A stretch of 64,000 nt of DNA from Portulaca oleracea (GCA_029582165.1 CM055871.1:7447501-7511500), one strand, 5' to 3'. Positions 1 to 12,365 are shown, counted from the first letter of the stretch. Translations and numbers: made by a program. Notes: a model not told the origin generated them from the letters alone.

Positions 1-669
1 GTCTCATGTCCAAATGTTTCCTCCCTCGTTTGTATTAGTTCATGACTACAATTGCTATTAAGTTGAAAAATACTTCAAACCTTAACTGACAAAGTCTAAT
101 ATTCTTAAAGTTTCACCAAAAGTTTGTTTGAAATCTTAACATTCGTGTTTATATTCTAGACAAAGGTGCTTTTACGAGAGGGGATGAATTATGAGATGTT
201 TAAACATATTTATTTTTCAACCTATTTTATGATTGTTTTAATATAGGGTAAAAGATTAAACGATAATTTGGAAATACATTCAAATTTATGCATAACAAAT
301 CCATCATATAATCCTTCCCTAAAAGGAGAATATTATTAGAAGATTTCTCTACATTAGCCTAATGTACCCCAACAGTTATAAGGTAGGACCGATTGTACAT
401 AGCATGGTACACTCGGTATATATATGGGTAGGGTTTATATAAGCTTCACGTGAGATTTTATTATCTACTCATTCCTTATCACGCGATCGTATCCTCAATT
501 AGTCAAATTTTCTCCTTCTTACACCGCCATTGTTTGTCGCTCGTGTTCTTGCTCCGTCAATTGTATTCCTAGCGCCGTCAACTCAACAATGGCAGGGAAA
601 CAGAGAACCATCAAAAAGACGTTCCTGAGTCAGGGAAACAGTAACCATTGATATTGCAATAAGTATACA
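1..669 (+). other. AT-rich DNA with a possible promoter and 20-codon ORF
   Basis: Mostly AT-rich with no recognisable protein. A TATATAAG box lies at about 435-442, followed by a pyrimidine-rich leader and an ATG at 589 in a good context (caacaATGGC) opening a 20-codon ORF that starts MAGKQRT. This looks like the 5' end of a plant transcription unit, but the ORF stops before any identifiable domain and runs into the tandem repeat downstream. It may be a gene remnant or chance. Confidence 0.25.
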
Positions 670-689
670 TTGGAGTGCTTGAATACTGT

Positions 690-1350
690 ATCAAAGATGA
701 GAAAGTATGCATTACATAATGAAATTTTTATCAACAAGTTTGAATTATTGTGTTTGAATACTGCGTTGATCTTTCCGAAGAATGCATTCTATTCGGGAAA
801 AAATGCACTACGCTGTGGAAAAAGTATGCATACTGCGTTGGAGAAGATGCATCAAATTTGGAAAAATCTATATTGAAAAAATGAAAGTATGCATTGCATA
901 ATGGAAATTTTATCAACAAATATGTATTCTTGTGTTTGAATACTGCAATGATTTTCCGAAATATGCACTCAATTTGGAGAAAAATGCACTACGTAAGGGA
1001 ATAAATTATCGCCGAAACATTTGATACACTCATATCTAGATGATAATGCGTCAAAAGTGGGAAAAACTGTATTGAATAAGGGAAAGTATGCATTGAATAA
1101 TGAAAATTTTAACAACAAATATGCATTTTTGTATTTGAATACCGCATTGATGTTTCCAAAGTATACACTCAATTTGGAGAAAAATGCATTACGTATGGGA
1201 AAAAATTATCACCGAAACATATTTCGTTTATTTTGATACTCATATCTACATAATAATGCGTCAAAATTGGGAAAAGCTACATTGAATAATGGAAAGTATA
1301 CATTGCATAATGGAAATTTTATCAACAAATATATATTCTTGTATTTGAAT
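690..1350. repeat. Imperfect tandem repeat, about 3.5 copies of a ~180-210 bp unit
   Basis: The phrase GAAAGTATGCATTGCATAAT recurs at 701, 883, 1082 and 1292 (spacings 182, 199 and 210 bases), each time followed by a related GGAAATTTTATCAACAA segment and later by ATGCACT and TTTGGAGAAAAATGCA blocks. Units differ by substitutions and indels. Short open frames here (670-876, 1021-1236) are by-products of the repeat and resemble no known protein. Confidence 0.75.
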
Positions 1351-1420
1351 AATTTTAAAGCGCGTGTGAATTACTCTCCCATACACACCTTCTTGGTGTA
1401 CACTCAGTAATATCTAATAA

Positions 1421-1449
1421 CTAGGACTCAAACCCGTGCGTTGCACGGG
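1421..1449 (-). mobile_element. Helitron-type 3' terminus (minus strand)
   Basis: Read on the minus strand, a GC-rich 17-base hairpin CCCGTGCAACGCACGGG (1433-1449) is followed after 8 bases by CTAG (1421-1424) and then TT. A short GC-rich hairpin a few bases before a terminal CTAG/CTRR followed by T is the hallmark of plant Helitron 3' ends. The element would extend to higher coordinates; I could not find its 5' TC end, so its length is unknown. Confidence 0.6.
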
Positions 1450-1887
1450 ACAAAATTAGACTCACATAGTCAATTAATATATATATAAGATTTTTTGTAG
1501 AAAAAGGGTAAACATTAGCATTTACAATCTTTCAAATATACTTTCGTATTAAGTCTGACATATTATTTATAATGTTTTAGACTATGTCTACCATGATCAT
1601 AACTTTTTGAGTATATTTTCATAATAATTTTACAAAAATGCAAAGTTCTAATTCAATATATATAAATGTACTTAAACAGTTAAACATCATTACAATTATT
1701 TTCAATGTATAATGTCATAATCTTCTCACCAAGTACAATGTATCAACAATAGAACACGGAATACAGTTGTCCTTATAATATCTTATTTTTAATTATCTTA
1801 GATCCATTTCCAAAAAAAGAATTATCTTAGATGGAATCTAAATGGTCATCTTATTTTTAATTTTAATTTTATATTTTATAATTATTA

Positions 1888-2124
1888 CTACCTCCGTTTT
1901 GTTTTTATCTGTCGCCTTGGGAATTGTGGCAAAAATTTTGACCGTTAATATCTTAATTTGTCTATTGATTCATCATATAAAATTGATATCATTAGATTCG
2001 TAATAAAAAAATGCTATTAAGAAAGTATAATATTATATTTTCTATAAAATTTTTATATTAGAAATTATAGATTAAAAATTTGCACTGAAAACCGTAAATG
2101 ACAGATAAAAAAGAACGGAGGGAG
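1888..2124. mobile_element. Stowaway-like MITE (Tc1/mariner type)
   Basis: Starts CTACCTCCGTTTTG and ends AACGGAGGGAG, inverted terminal repeats of the Stowaway type, flanked by TA on both sides (1886-1887, 2125-2126). About 237 bp and AT-rich, with no coding capacity. Same subfamily as 62,460-62,642 (shared ...TTTATCTGTC... start). Confidence 0.8.
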
Positions 2125-2126
2125 TA

Positions 2127-4505
2127 TCATTTATTTAGTTATTATTAGTAACTCAATTGCCAATTAATTAGTATAAAATGTCTTTTCTTTTGAAAAAAGG
2201 TAAACATTGGCAATTATAATTTTCTGAAAATACACTCATCAAAGTTCACATTTTCCCGCCCTCACCTTTTGTATATTTTTTTATCTTAAGCTAAATTACC
2301 CTATAACCATTTTTAATCAAATTGCTATAAAGTAGCATTGTATTATGGAATAAAAAGAAATATAAATTATGTCTCACAGTCACAGACATCAATTAGGGTA
2401 ACTATATTTCTTAACAAACATTTTCTTTAGAAAATCATGGGAGACACATTGTGACTATTATTATTTATTTATGTGTTGTATACGATTAATAATGATCAAC
2501 GTTAAATGGTGGATCTACAGTGGCCTATTAGCATTAGGGTTACGGGCTGTCATGCCCACGCTTTAACCCAATTTTTTTCTATAAAAAATTAGTATAATGT
2601 AATTAGGATAAAAATTATGAAATATATATTTACCAAATAAGTATAGTAATGTACTTGACACTCCTAATTCAAAGCCTTAAATCCATCACTGATAATATAT
2701 CTATGTAGCTCAAATATAACAAATCCATAACATCCAACAACCATACGTGTCATTTACGCATTTAAAAACACTATTGAAAATTAATAAATATAGTAAATCT
2801 AATTAACTATTAGATCTAAAATTATTAAATTTATATACTTATTTTTTGCACAATATAGTTGTAATGAAAAGTTTTACTGTGACATTTTATTCAACCATGT
2901 AATATTGTGAATATAAATATCCAATAAGGTCCACCATTTACTTACTAATATTGGTTGGAATGGTTAATATTGAAAACATACCCCAAAAGAAAGTAGCCAA
3001 TATTTACCAAGTAAAATTGAATGTAATATTGTGAATATGAATATTGAAAACATACATTTTGTCTTCTCATATAAATATTTTAAAATGTAATGTGTTCTAA
3101 AAGTATACAACACTAATAATATATATATGCAATATGTACGTTAATGAGATAAAATCCGATCCAACCCTGTTTTCTTTGACCGTACCCCGACCCCTCCTAT
3201 TTTCTTTTTTGTAAATTACAATTGAAAAATTTGTGAAATTTCTCATGGATAAATCCTAATTCAATAAAATAATTATTATTTGAACTAAAATTTACTTGAA
3301 AATATTGAATTAAAACAAATTAATCACATGATAAAATAAAATTGTTAATGCTATTTTAGAAAGTAAACTTCAGATAGTATACATTTCTATTATATTGATA
3401 GAAGGCAAATAATAGTATTGAAATTTAACATTAGATTAGTTTTTATATATGTGACAATATCGTGGATATTTTTCAATTCAAAATAAAAAAAAGTAGATAA
3501 TGAACTAATTACTTAACAATTCCTTATAAAAATATTAAAGCCAGTGCTCCTATTGCTTTAAGCAAATGTTACTAATTATTTATAAGATAAAAAGACATCA
3601 CATAAAAATTATAAAATAAAATAACCAACAAAAGAAAAATTAAACTTACTCATTACAAACGACTTGCTCCAATATCTTACTCTTCACACTAATAAAACCA
3701 ACAACCATGTAGTGTGACCGGAACACATATAATCAAAATTTTGATGGAGACTTTCAATCTCATGTTACATAAAAAAAATGAAGAGACTTGCTATAGTTGC
3801 GATAACCAAATCAAATTAATATCAAGATAATGGATTTGATTTTGGTGTGTTGAAAGCCAATAAAACCCCAAAGACAAATAAGGTATTTATAGGAAAATAA
3901 AATGTAGTGGATATATGTGCATAAGGAAATATAATTTGGTAACTGAAAGTATAATCTTGTAACTGAAAATAGCAGATGCATTCAATACAAAATTATTATT
4001 GTTATTATAATTTTGATAAAAAAAAAACAAATCATTATTTAGCATAGCTAAAGTACGTGAAACGGTCAGAATCCAAATACTAACTACAGGCTACGGCTTA
4101 GCACACAAACACCTTGTAGTTAAGAATCCAAATACTAAACACCTTGTAGTATGACTTAAACGCTTAGCCAAGAAAAAACTAATAGTAATTACATTAGATA
4201 TTACTAAAAGTCTTTGAATGCAAATACATGTGACGGAATACTTATAAGAATCATTAATTTTATTAATCACCAAATTAACAAAAAAATTGATAAATAGAAA
4301 CTTGTAATATTAATTCTTATGTGGTTTTTCTTTTTTTAAAAAATAAAGAAAATCTTATTTTGATGGATTTAAAGAACACCCAAAATACCCTCATAAACTC
4401 ACACAAATTTCGACCCCCACCCTTTGTACCCAGAAATATATATATATATATGATTTGCGCAATGTACCCTTATGTCTCTTAGATATTGAGTTAGCTAAAC
4501 ATCTA
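2127..4505. other. AT-rich intergenic DNA, nothing recognised
   Basis: No ORF of coding character, RNA gene or clear element ends. It could be the interior of the Helitron whose 3' end lies at 1421, but nothing in the sequence proves it. Confidence 0.5.
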
Positions 4506-4764
4506 CTACCTCCGTCCCAAAATGTCTGTCAAAATAACTAATTTCTTTGTCCCAATTTGTTTGTCACTTTTATAATTCCAACAATTGTAATTCCATTTTT
4601 GCCCTAATTAATAACTTTTATTTATCACTTTTTACAATCCCAACAACTATTACATCTATAAATATAGGGGCAATTTGGGTAAATTCAAACTTTTCACCCC
4701 ATTTCCAAGGTGTATTGGTTTTGTAAAAGTAGTTGGAGTGATAGATAAATTGGGACGGAGGTAG
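4506..4764. mobile_element. Stowaway-like MITE
   Basis: Begins CTACCTCCGTCCCAAAATG and ends TGGGACGGAGGTAG, with TA duplicated at 4504-4505 and 4765-4766. Internal sequence (TTTGTCCCAATTTGTTTGTC) matches the copy at 50,011-50,262, so the two form one subfamily. Confidence 0.85.
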
Positions 4765-4866
4765 TATTAATTAATTGATTGTCAACTAACCAGAAAATAT
4801 TGAATGGAAATCTAGACTTGTGGAGTGCTTGGAAATCAAGACATGTAACAATTGTTGCTTTAAAAA

Positions 4867-5256
4867 AAGGGAAATTGGACGGTAATATACCGATCTTTAG
4901 AGGTGTTGAATAGCAATAAACCGACCTTCACTATTGGATAATAATATCACTGACCTTTATAGTTTGGTGACATTAATGTACTTTTAAGGATTTTCTGGGT
5001 GACGGTCTGACGTGGCAGACGGTGCAAAAAAAATTGGTGCCATTTTTAGGTATTTTTAGGGGTGTTGAGTGTTTGTATTCGGTATTTTTAGGATTAGGGG
5101 GTTAGTTTTGTTGTTAATTTTTAGGGTGTAAATCCTTGAAGGTATATTAATCTCACCAAACTATAAAGGTCAGTGATATTACTATCCAAAAGTGAAGGTC
5201 GGTATATTGCTATTCAACACCCCTAAAGGTCGGTATATTACCGTCCAATTTCCCTT
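4867..5256. mobile_element. Fold-back MITE with ~130-bp arms
   Basis: Left arm 4867-5000 (AAGGGAAATTGGACGGTAAT, then tracts including CACTGACCTTTATAGTTTGG) is repeated inverted at 5125-5256 (CCAAACTATAAAGGTCAGTG ... ATTACCGTCCAATTTCCCTT). The ends sit in A-runs, so target duplications are unclear. Non-coding; superfamily not assigned. Confidence 0.8.
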
Positions 5257-5407
5257 AAAAAAAATCCAATATCATTGTTTGGTTCCCTTATAAGTATAAA
5301 AAAAATAAGAAAATATCAAACGGATCGAAATTCAAACATGTATGGTTGGTGATGAATTTTCGACGGGTCATTTTTTTCCGCCATCAGATCTCGTCATATT
5401 GTGAGGT

Positions 5408-5820
5408 GGTATCTCCAACCAAATCTCACTAAAATCAACTTTGATACACGAATTACTACAACATCAATGAGAGGTTTCATGAAAAATATGAGCCAATAAG
5501 ATTTATATAACGGTAGTTATGTGACCCTAAATTTACCTAAATTTAGTTTGGTTTATTAAATTTACCTAAATTTATTAAATTTGTTCTTTGCATAACACGA
5601 AGTTGAATAAAGTATTTATTAAATTTAGGTTTTGACAAAATTATTATCGAGGGTGACAAGAAGATAGTCATCCAAGTTGTGGAAGGAAAAATTGATATTC
5701 CTTGGCAAATTTTTACTATTGTCAGGAAGTTGAGCGATATCAAAATAATCATCACCAATCACATATTTGTATTAGCGAACGAAAATGATAAACATCTTGA
5801 CACAAGATGACTTTTAACCA
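5408..5820 (+). pseudogene. Decayed LINE-type RNase H (RVT_3-like) fragment
   Basis: Plus-strand reading gives WYLQPNLTKINFD at about 5408, typical of the start of the RNase H domain attached to plant LINE polyproteins and related genes. After a frame break comes IIIEGDKKIVIQVVEGKIDI with PWQIF (about 5630-5720), matching the 'EGDS..vi..i.g...pW.i' stretch, then a segment ending in LANEND (about 5780-5805), which fits the final 'N..AD.LA' block. Stops and frameshifts separate the blocks, so this is a fossil. The reverse-strand ORF here is a shadow. Confidence 0.6.
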
Positions 5821-6615
5821 TTAAATCATTAATAAAGTGAAATGTAAGTGTATTTAAATCATTCTAAAGGTATGTTTCATTATTTTTAGGGTTACTACAA
5901 CTTATAAACAATTTAAAAATAATTATTTATTTATATTTATTTTATAAATATAAAACCATGTATAAAATGTAGACTTTCTACTATGATTGATAAAATTAGG
6001 CTATTATTATATTTTTTCACCTAGCTAATAAGTATTATATTATTATAATTGATAAATATATATAATTATTAAAGAAAATATTAATAAAAGTTACAAAAAT
6101 GTGAAATATGAATAATTCAAGATGGTTAAAAACCATCTTGAGTCAAGATGGTTATCATGGTCCATTAGCGAATATGACAAAAGATTTTGGTTGCTTAAGT
6201 TCCCATTACTGCATCTTTTATATTTAATATATATTTTTCACTTTCACTTTGTTGTATACTATAAAATGAATTTTGTTAAGACATTCTCTTATGAGAATGT
6301 GTTTGATATTTTCATATCTTTACATTACGTCCGGACTTTACCCTTGTAAAAAAGGTCTATTTACATATCCATCTAAATATATTGTGAAAAATATTTATTT
6401 AAATTTTCTCCAAAAATTTAAAATATTATGAAAAATTTCTCAATAAATTTCATGACAGGGAATATTGTTTGTGGCTCCAGTTACTGCACTATGAGCTACG
6501 GTATTTCCATGTTTGTGGATGGTCAAAAGTCAACATGGCATGCATACGTTATTTCCTCTGAGTGGGTCCCATCATGAATTTTCAGTTTGTCACGAGTAAA
6601 TTTGAATGGTCTAGT
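5821..6615. other. AT-rich DNA, nothing recognised
   Basis: Low-complexity AT-rich sequence with a short near-palindrome at about 6117-6155 (AAGATGGTTAAAAACCATCTT and a following copy). No credible gene. Confidence 0.5.
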
Positions 6616-7350
6616 TATGTTTGTCATTAGTTATTAACAGGTTATAATATCCACAGTTTATTATTGGTTTTTTGGATTAACTGTTTACATTGACTATTTA
6701 GATTGATTGTTTGGGAAAAAGATGTTTGGTAAAATAAGTTGTTTATGAATAAAGACACGAGAAATTTCATTTGATAGGCTCCAATTTTTGTTTGTTCCAA
6801 ATCGTCAACAACTTTATAAAATATTCCAAGTGGTAGGTTTATTTTGAAAGTTTTCCATCTAGTGAGCTCCTTTTTAATTGTACTATTAGTTAATTTCTAC
6901 TCATAAAAATCTTATCATATCTCAATCTCACGCAGCCCACCCTTTTAATCTCACATTCGGCTCACTTAGAATAATTTCTAAAGTGGTTGACAACTTGAAA
7001 TAATATCTAAAATATTCAAAATAAGCCTATCACTTGAAATGATTTTCAAAATAAGTCTACCACTTGGAATACTTTGTGAAATGGTTGACAATTTGGAATG
7101 GACAAAAAGTTGGAGCCTACCAAATGGAATTTCTCTAAATATATAGTTAAAATTTTACTGACACTCTTTATCACTAATATAACATAAATATATATCATGT
7201 ATTTAGGATGACATCTTTGTAAATTGGCTTATTAGTGCAAAACAGTCAACCAAATAAGCTCTCTATAGTCTGTGACTCGGTAAAACTCTCCAATAAGGCA
7301 ACTTTTGCCAGTAAATTTTTTAATGATCAAATTACCAAACACCCCCGACC
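6616..7350. mobile_element. MITE related to 43.2/43.7 kb copies, holding a nested fold-back (6,769-7,136)
   Basis: The left part (ATTGATTGTTTGGGAAAAAG, ATGTTTGGTAAAATAAGTTG) resembles the MITEs at 43,170 and 43,742, and the right part ends near 7345 with CAAATTACCAAACACCCCC. Between them, 6769-7136 is itself an inverted repeat: GAGAAATTTCATTTGATAGG...TCCAAG on the left pairs with CTTGGAATAC...CAAATGGAATTTCTC on the right, with arms of about 110 bp. It looks like a young fold-back inserted into an older element. Confidence 0.6.
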
Positions 7351-7602
7351 TCTATCTACTCGGGAATATTTATCATTCTGGTATATACGTGATTAAAAAT
7401 TAAAATTTTAATTAATGTTCTTTTAAAATATGTATAGGTGTATATTTTATGAAACTATAATCATTATAAAAAATACTTTCATAACATTGTAATTTTTGAT
7501 GAAATATTATATCTAAAATTATGGTCAAAGTAGTGCATCGAATATTTAAAAAAAATAAAATAAAAATTAATGTGACTATCTTGTGGAAAGGAAAGACTAG
7601 TA

Positions 7603-7838
7603 CTCCTACGTTCTTAATTATTTGTTCGCTTAACTATTTTTTTTGTCCCTAATTATTTGTCGCTTTTACATTTTCAATAACAATTTTACTATCTTTCCCT
7701 TAATAAATGACTTTAAAGCCAATAACTTAGTAATAATTTATGAAACTTTTATCATCCTAATGTATTTCTACCTAAAATTTTGTGTTATATTTTTCTCCAC
7801 CTTTCTCCAAAACGACAAATAAGAAGGCACGAATGGAG
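7603..7838. mobile_element. Diverged Stowaway-like MITE
   Basis: Begins CTCCTACGTTCTTAATTATT and ends GGCACGAATGGAG, between TA dinucleotides (7601-7602, 7839-7840). The ends are degenerate relative to the CTACCTCCGTCCC consensus. Confidence 0.55.
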
Positions 7839-8100
7839 TATTAAACAAAATCAATAACGCTCAAGTTCCCGACTATTCTCTTAAAATGGTTGATTGAAAG
7901 CTTTAAACATTACTCCCCTCTTAATTTCTTAATATTTATCATTATGTATTATGTATATTTAAACTTCAAAATTTTAAAATAATTTTTCATTATTATATAA
8001 TGATTTATTATACAAAACTAACTTTTTTTTTTGAATCTATAAGCTTTTTCCTACGGGAAAGTGAAAGTATTTGTAACGTAACTTCCCAAAATACCTCTAA

Positions 8101-8540
8101 AAATTATATTATAAATTTAATACAAAATGATTAAAGGGTCTCATATTTTGGTGTAATGATTTTAAGGGCCCTATTTTATAATAAATAATTGTTGGGTGAC
8201 ATTATTTTTTATGTAAATATTTAGGGGTGACATTCCGACCAATTTCCGGTAAAAAAAATGGCGCAAAGCGATGGATTTTATGTTAGACGTGTTTTAAATT
8301 GAATTCTATACTTAACTCTAACATATACAAGTAAATCTATTAACTAATAAGCAGGCCAAAATATAAAACACATTATTTCGTGCCATTTTTGGCCGGAATT
8401 TGGCCGGAATGTCACCCCTAAATACTTACATAAAAAATAATGTCATCCAACAATTATTTATCATAAAATAGGGCCCTTAAAAGTATTATACCAAAATATG
8501 AGGCCCTTTTAGTCGTTTTTTGTAAATTTAATAAATAAGG
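8101..8540. mobile_element. Fold-back MITE with ~150-bp arms
   Basis: Left arm 8101-8265 (GGGTCTCATATTTTGGTGTA, AAGGGCCCTATTTTATAATA, TAGGGGTGACATTCCG) is inverted at 8378-8540 (CGGAATGTCACCCCTA ... TATTTTATGATAAA-type segment, CCAAAATATGAGGCCC). A central loop of ~110 bp is unrelated. Non-coding; superfamily unassigned. Confidence 0.8.
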
Positions 8541-9749
8541 TAGTTTGGACATTTTGAATAAACTTTCCTACCAATTTTTCCATATTTTCAATTATAAACC
8601 AAACATTGTAATGTATTCTTTTTTGAAAAAAAATTCTCATGGAAAGCATTCTTGGGGAAAAGTTTCCCAGAAAACATTTTCCTGGGAAAAAACTAAACGC
8701 ACCATTAAATAAAAGGCTGGATTGAACCAAATTACCAACAGCCTACAAGAAAATGATATGAGTCTTGGGGCAAGATCACCCCTTTTAAGTTTCTAGCCTA
8801 TTAATAAAACCTTATTATTATATAAATTGAACTAAAATGATATGATTGATTCCTTAACTATAATACTACATATAAATTGCATAAAGCTACACTTTTAATT
8901 ATTCTTTTAGTATATTTCAAAAAAAATATATCTTAAATATGTCCAAAGGACGTGATTGGTTCGATTAGGTATTATGCTTATTAACACAGTCAATACATTC
9001 AAAACTTCTTATAATTTATAATTAACATTTATCATTAAAAAATTGGTGTAAAAAAATTATAAGAAATATTAATTTATATAAACGGTAAGACACTTAAAAT
9101 ATGCCGTTACCCTAAGCTATAACTAGTGGAGTAGTTGACCCGCTAATGAGGCCAATGTGGGAGCTATTAATCGAATATACTTCATTTCTTTAATATTGAC
9201 TTGGATAAGGTGTCGTAACTTCTTTCCTTGCATCCTAGTCTATCTGTATCATCAAGCCCTTTCAAGAACTTTCAAACCTTTCTTAATAATTGCCTAGTCA
9301 TTTGGTAAACCAATTGTTTAGATAGTTGGCAATGTGGTTGAATTAGTGATCGGAGAAAGTGTGGTCGGTGAATTTATTTATTTATTTTAGTTGAAATATA
9401 AGATATAAGACTTAAGTGATTCAAGTGATTCTTTTATTAAAGATTTTACGTGACTATCGTCTAAGATGATGTTACACAACTTACTATTCGACTTTCTCAA
9501 CTTATAGTTGATTGACTCCAAGACCGGTTTTTCAAGCTAGTTCATGGTCATGTTGGTTTAAGTAAAAAATATGTTTTATATAAAAACAATTACACTTCTT
9601 TTTATAAGACCTTCCTATTATCCATTAGTCCATCACTAAAGTATAGATTTCCAATAAATACTGCTGATACCTCGAATTGCGTCAATAAGAATTTTACGAT
9701 CTCATTCAATACATGTATCCAACAAGAATTTCCCTAATGTCTACTTATA
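8541..9749. other. AT-rich DNA, nothing coding
   Basis: The part near 8630-8712 (CATTTTCCTGGGAAAAAACT ... AACGCACCATTAA) matches, inverted, a segment at about 12,090-12,170 (TTAATGGTGCGTTT...), suggesting a small dispersed repeat. Otherwise no gene or element recognised. Confidence 0.45.
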
Positions 9750-10430
9750 CTACGCATCGCTATTACTTGGGCAACAGAAATAGATGAGCTCTCTAGGTTG
9801 AAAGATTAACTTGCGATCATTCTTCCACTCCGGCCAGTCTCGCAAAATGAAGTACCCAACCGCACTAGACTGAGATCGACCAATCAAAATTGATCCTGTC
9901 GACTCTTTCAAGCGAAACTCTCCAAGACACCCAATCATGAGATTCCACCTCCCGAGATGGTGAGGAGGCGGAATACATAATTCCTTGGTGAAGGATGGAG
10001 AGTTAATGACAGATTTTCCACTTTGCATTAGATTTCTTTACTTCAATAAGAATACTAGCAATGTCTAGAGGAATGTTGCGAAAAACTTTAGCATTCCTAA
10101 CTTTCCAAATGCTCAATAATAGAACCGTTATCCGATCCAAATTAGTTGAATCGAAATCAATTCTAAATTTAGATAATGTTTGGAGGATACCCTCCCGATA
10201 AGAAAGGGGAACGATAGAATGAATTGTCCCCTTATGTTGCACAACCAAATCTTAAGCGTGCCTCAAGATCAGGTCATTAGTAAAAAGGTGTTCCAAGCTT
10301 TCTTCACTATTATTGAAGAGTGGACATGCTAACTCTACACTAACACTTCTCCTAGTTAAAGCTAATTTTGTAGAGAAAACCTTATTATAGAGAAGCCAAA
10401 CGAAATCTTGCAGTTTCGACTGAATATTTA
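9750..10430 (-). pseudogene. LINE remnant: zinc-knuckle (zf-RVT) plus RNase H fragments
   Basis: Read on the minus strand from about 10,430: KLQDFVWLLYNKVFSTKLAL then CPLFNNSEESLEHLF has the layout of the zf-RVT region at the end of plant LINE reverse transcriptases (LPTKL, CPLC, EE..HLF), although the second Cys position reads F. After a stop, IWKVRNAKVFRNIPLDIAS (10,248-10,003) is the usual 'W..RN..vF' linker. Then WNLMIGCLGEFRLKESTGSI (9,750-10,028) looks like part of the RNase H domain. Several frames are needed, so it is non-functional. Confidence 0.65.
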
Positions 10431-10458
10431 TACTCTAGATACACCTAAAACCTAAAAG

Positions 10459-11188
10459 GGGCAAAAAATGACTTGGAGGTACCTATCAATCTATCATTTT
10501 GTGAAAATGATTTCTAGGACCCCATATTTTGAAAACTGATTTTGAGGTCTCTTTCTTTGTGTGATAATAATTATCAAGATCCACTATCTTAATAAAAACC
10601 TATTAAAAGGGGTAGTAACTTTTATATTTATAGAAAAGGATTTAAAACAAGGATCTTTTTATGAAAAAATATGATTTTTTGAGATTTTTATTAAAACGGG
10701 TTAAAATAAACACTCTTAACTCTTTGTGATAATTTTAATGGTATTAGTTATCACAATCAACTACTTATACCTCAAAAATTTGTACTTGCTTATGATAACT
10801 TTAATAATTTGACTGTCCAACACAACTATATTAAGATATCAGTCAAAGTTTTCTAGTTAAATTTAATTTTTTCACTAAACATGGTGAGCTTATAACCACA
10901 GAAAATACAATTTTTGAGGTATAAGTATTATGATAATTAATATCATTAAAATTATCACAAAGAGTTAAGAGTGTTTATTTTAACCTGTTTTAATAAAAAT
11001 CTCAAAATTCATATTTTTGTATAAAAGGTCCTTGTTTTAAACCATTTTCTATAAATATAAAAAATTACTACCCCTTTTAATAGGTTTTTATTAAAATAGT
11101 GGGTTTTGATAATTATTAACACATAAAGAAAAAGACCTCAAAATCACTTTTTAAAATATGGAGTCCTAGAAATCATTTTTTGTAAAAG
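10459..11188. mobile_element. Long palindromic fold-back element, copy A (~730 bp)
   Basis: The left half (GATTTCTAGGACCCCATATT, AACCTATTAAAAGGGGTAGT, AAACACTCTTAACTCTTTGT) returns inverted in the right half (ACAAAGAGTTAAGAGTGTTT, ACTACCCCTTTTAATAGGTT, GGAGTCCTAGAAATCA), so the arms are ~340 bp around a short centre near 10,835. A related copy lies at 55,012-55,722. The left end continues to AAAAAATGACTTGGAGGTAC; the right end looks eroded. No ORF; the length of the inverted repeat suggests a Mutator- or Foldback-type element, but this is not proven. Confidence 0.8.
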
Positions 11189-11337
11189 GGGGCATAATGT
11201 TATGAGCCATTCAGATAGCATATCGACCAGTAATAATACAATTTCTAAAATGACCTATCACCGCTCAGCGTGAATTTTAAGGGTTGGAATATGATATATG
11301 CATTTATAAGATCGAGAAATCCCTCGTTTACAAATTA

Positions 11338-11550
11338 CTACCTCCGTCCCAAAATGTTTGTTCATTGATTAAATTTTGACTGTTAATTACTTACAAATTA
11401 AAATGAATTAAAATATGAAATCACTACCATTAGAAAGATAATTTGCTAAAGATTACAATGACGGTAATTTTATGTTGTAACTCATTATAATTTGTGAGTA
11501 ATCAATGATCAAAATTTAGTCAACAGACAAACATTTTGGAACGGAGGTAG
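11338..11550. mobile_element. Stowaway-like MITE
   Basis: Begins CTACCTCCGTCCCAAAATG and ends CATTTTGGAACGGAGGTAG with TA at 11,336-11,337 and 11,551-11,552. Same subfamily as 42,671-42,875 (shared AGAAAGATAATTTGC/ACC and TAACTCATTATAATTTGTGA blocks). Confidence 0.85.
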
Positions 11551-11552
11551 TA

Positions 11553-12365
11553 CAACCGTATGCAAAGGTTCTCATTGTACTCCCTACGAGGAGTACTCAT
11601 GAATGATGAGACTTTAGGTTACAACTTAAAATCAATATTATATCTATTAGTAATATTGTTTACTAATATTACAAGACCGGGAGACGGCTATAAAACTGCT
11701 AAAGAAGAAGAGGTTGGATGAAGACAAGGATTGATTGGGTGTGATCGTCCCTTGAGCCTCGGTGTCTTTCTTGATAGGAGGCCTTCAGACTGTGCTGTTT
11801 TGTTTTGTTTGTCTGTTGTTTCCTCACTGTTTCGAAGCGTGCTGTTTTTTTTTGTTCTGTTATTTCTTTGCTGAATTGCTGTTTGCTGCGGTTTTATAGC
11901 ATCTTTGATGCTTTCTTAGCCTTTTATGGCTTGCAAATTATTGAAAAAAAATCTATTAGTAATATTGTTTACACAGTAAATTACTTGAATTGCACCCACT
12001 ATCTTATTAAAAAAAAATTTATTTTCCATCTCGTAGGTTTCATCTCAACCTTTTCTTAAAAGTGTTATGATTCTTATTATCATAAATTAATGGTGCGTTT
12101 GATAGTCTTCCGTTAAAGATTTTATCATGAACAACTTTTTCAGGAAAGACTTCCGTAACCCTCCTTGAGAAACAATTTTTACTGAACTTGTGAGGGAAAT
12201 AGTGAGTCCTATGTTAAAACTTCCCCATTTATTAAGGAGAATCAAACATAAAAAAATTTGTCAACTTAAAAAAATTGACTCATTTTCTCGAGAAAATTTT
12301 CCAATTAAATGCTCATTTCTGTTATATCATAAACTAAAGATGGTAAGAGGAAAAAGAACAATAAT
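11553..12365. other. Non-coding stretch, small dispersed repeat at ~12,090
   Basis: The segment 11,730-11,930 is T-rich (CTGTTTTGTTTTGTTTGTC...) and gives a spurious 84-aa frame. From ~12,090 a repeat beginning TTAATGGTGCGTTTGA resembles the reverse complement of 8,630-8,712. No gene seen. Confidence 0.4.
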
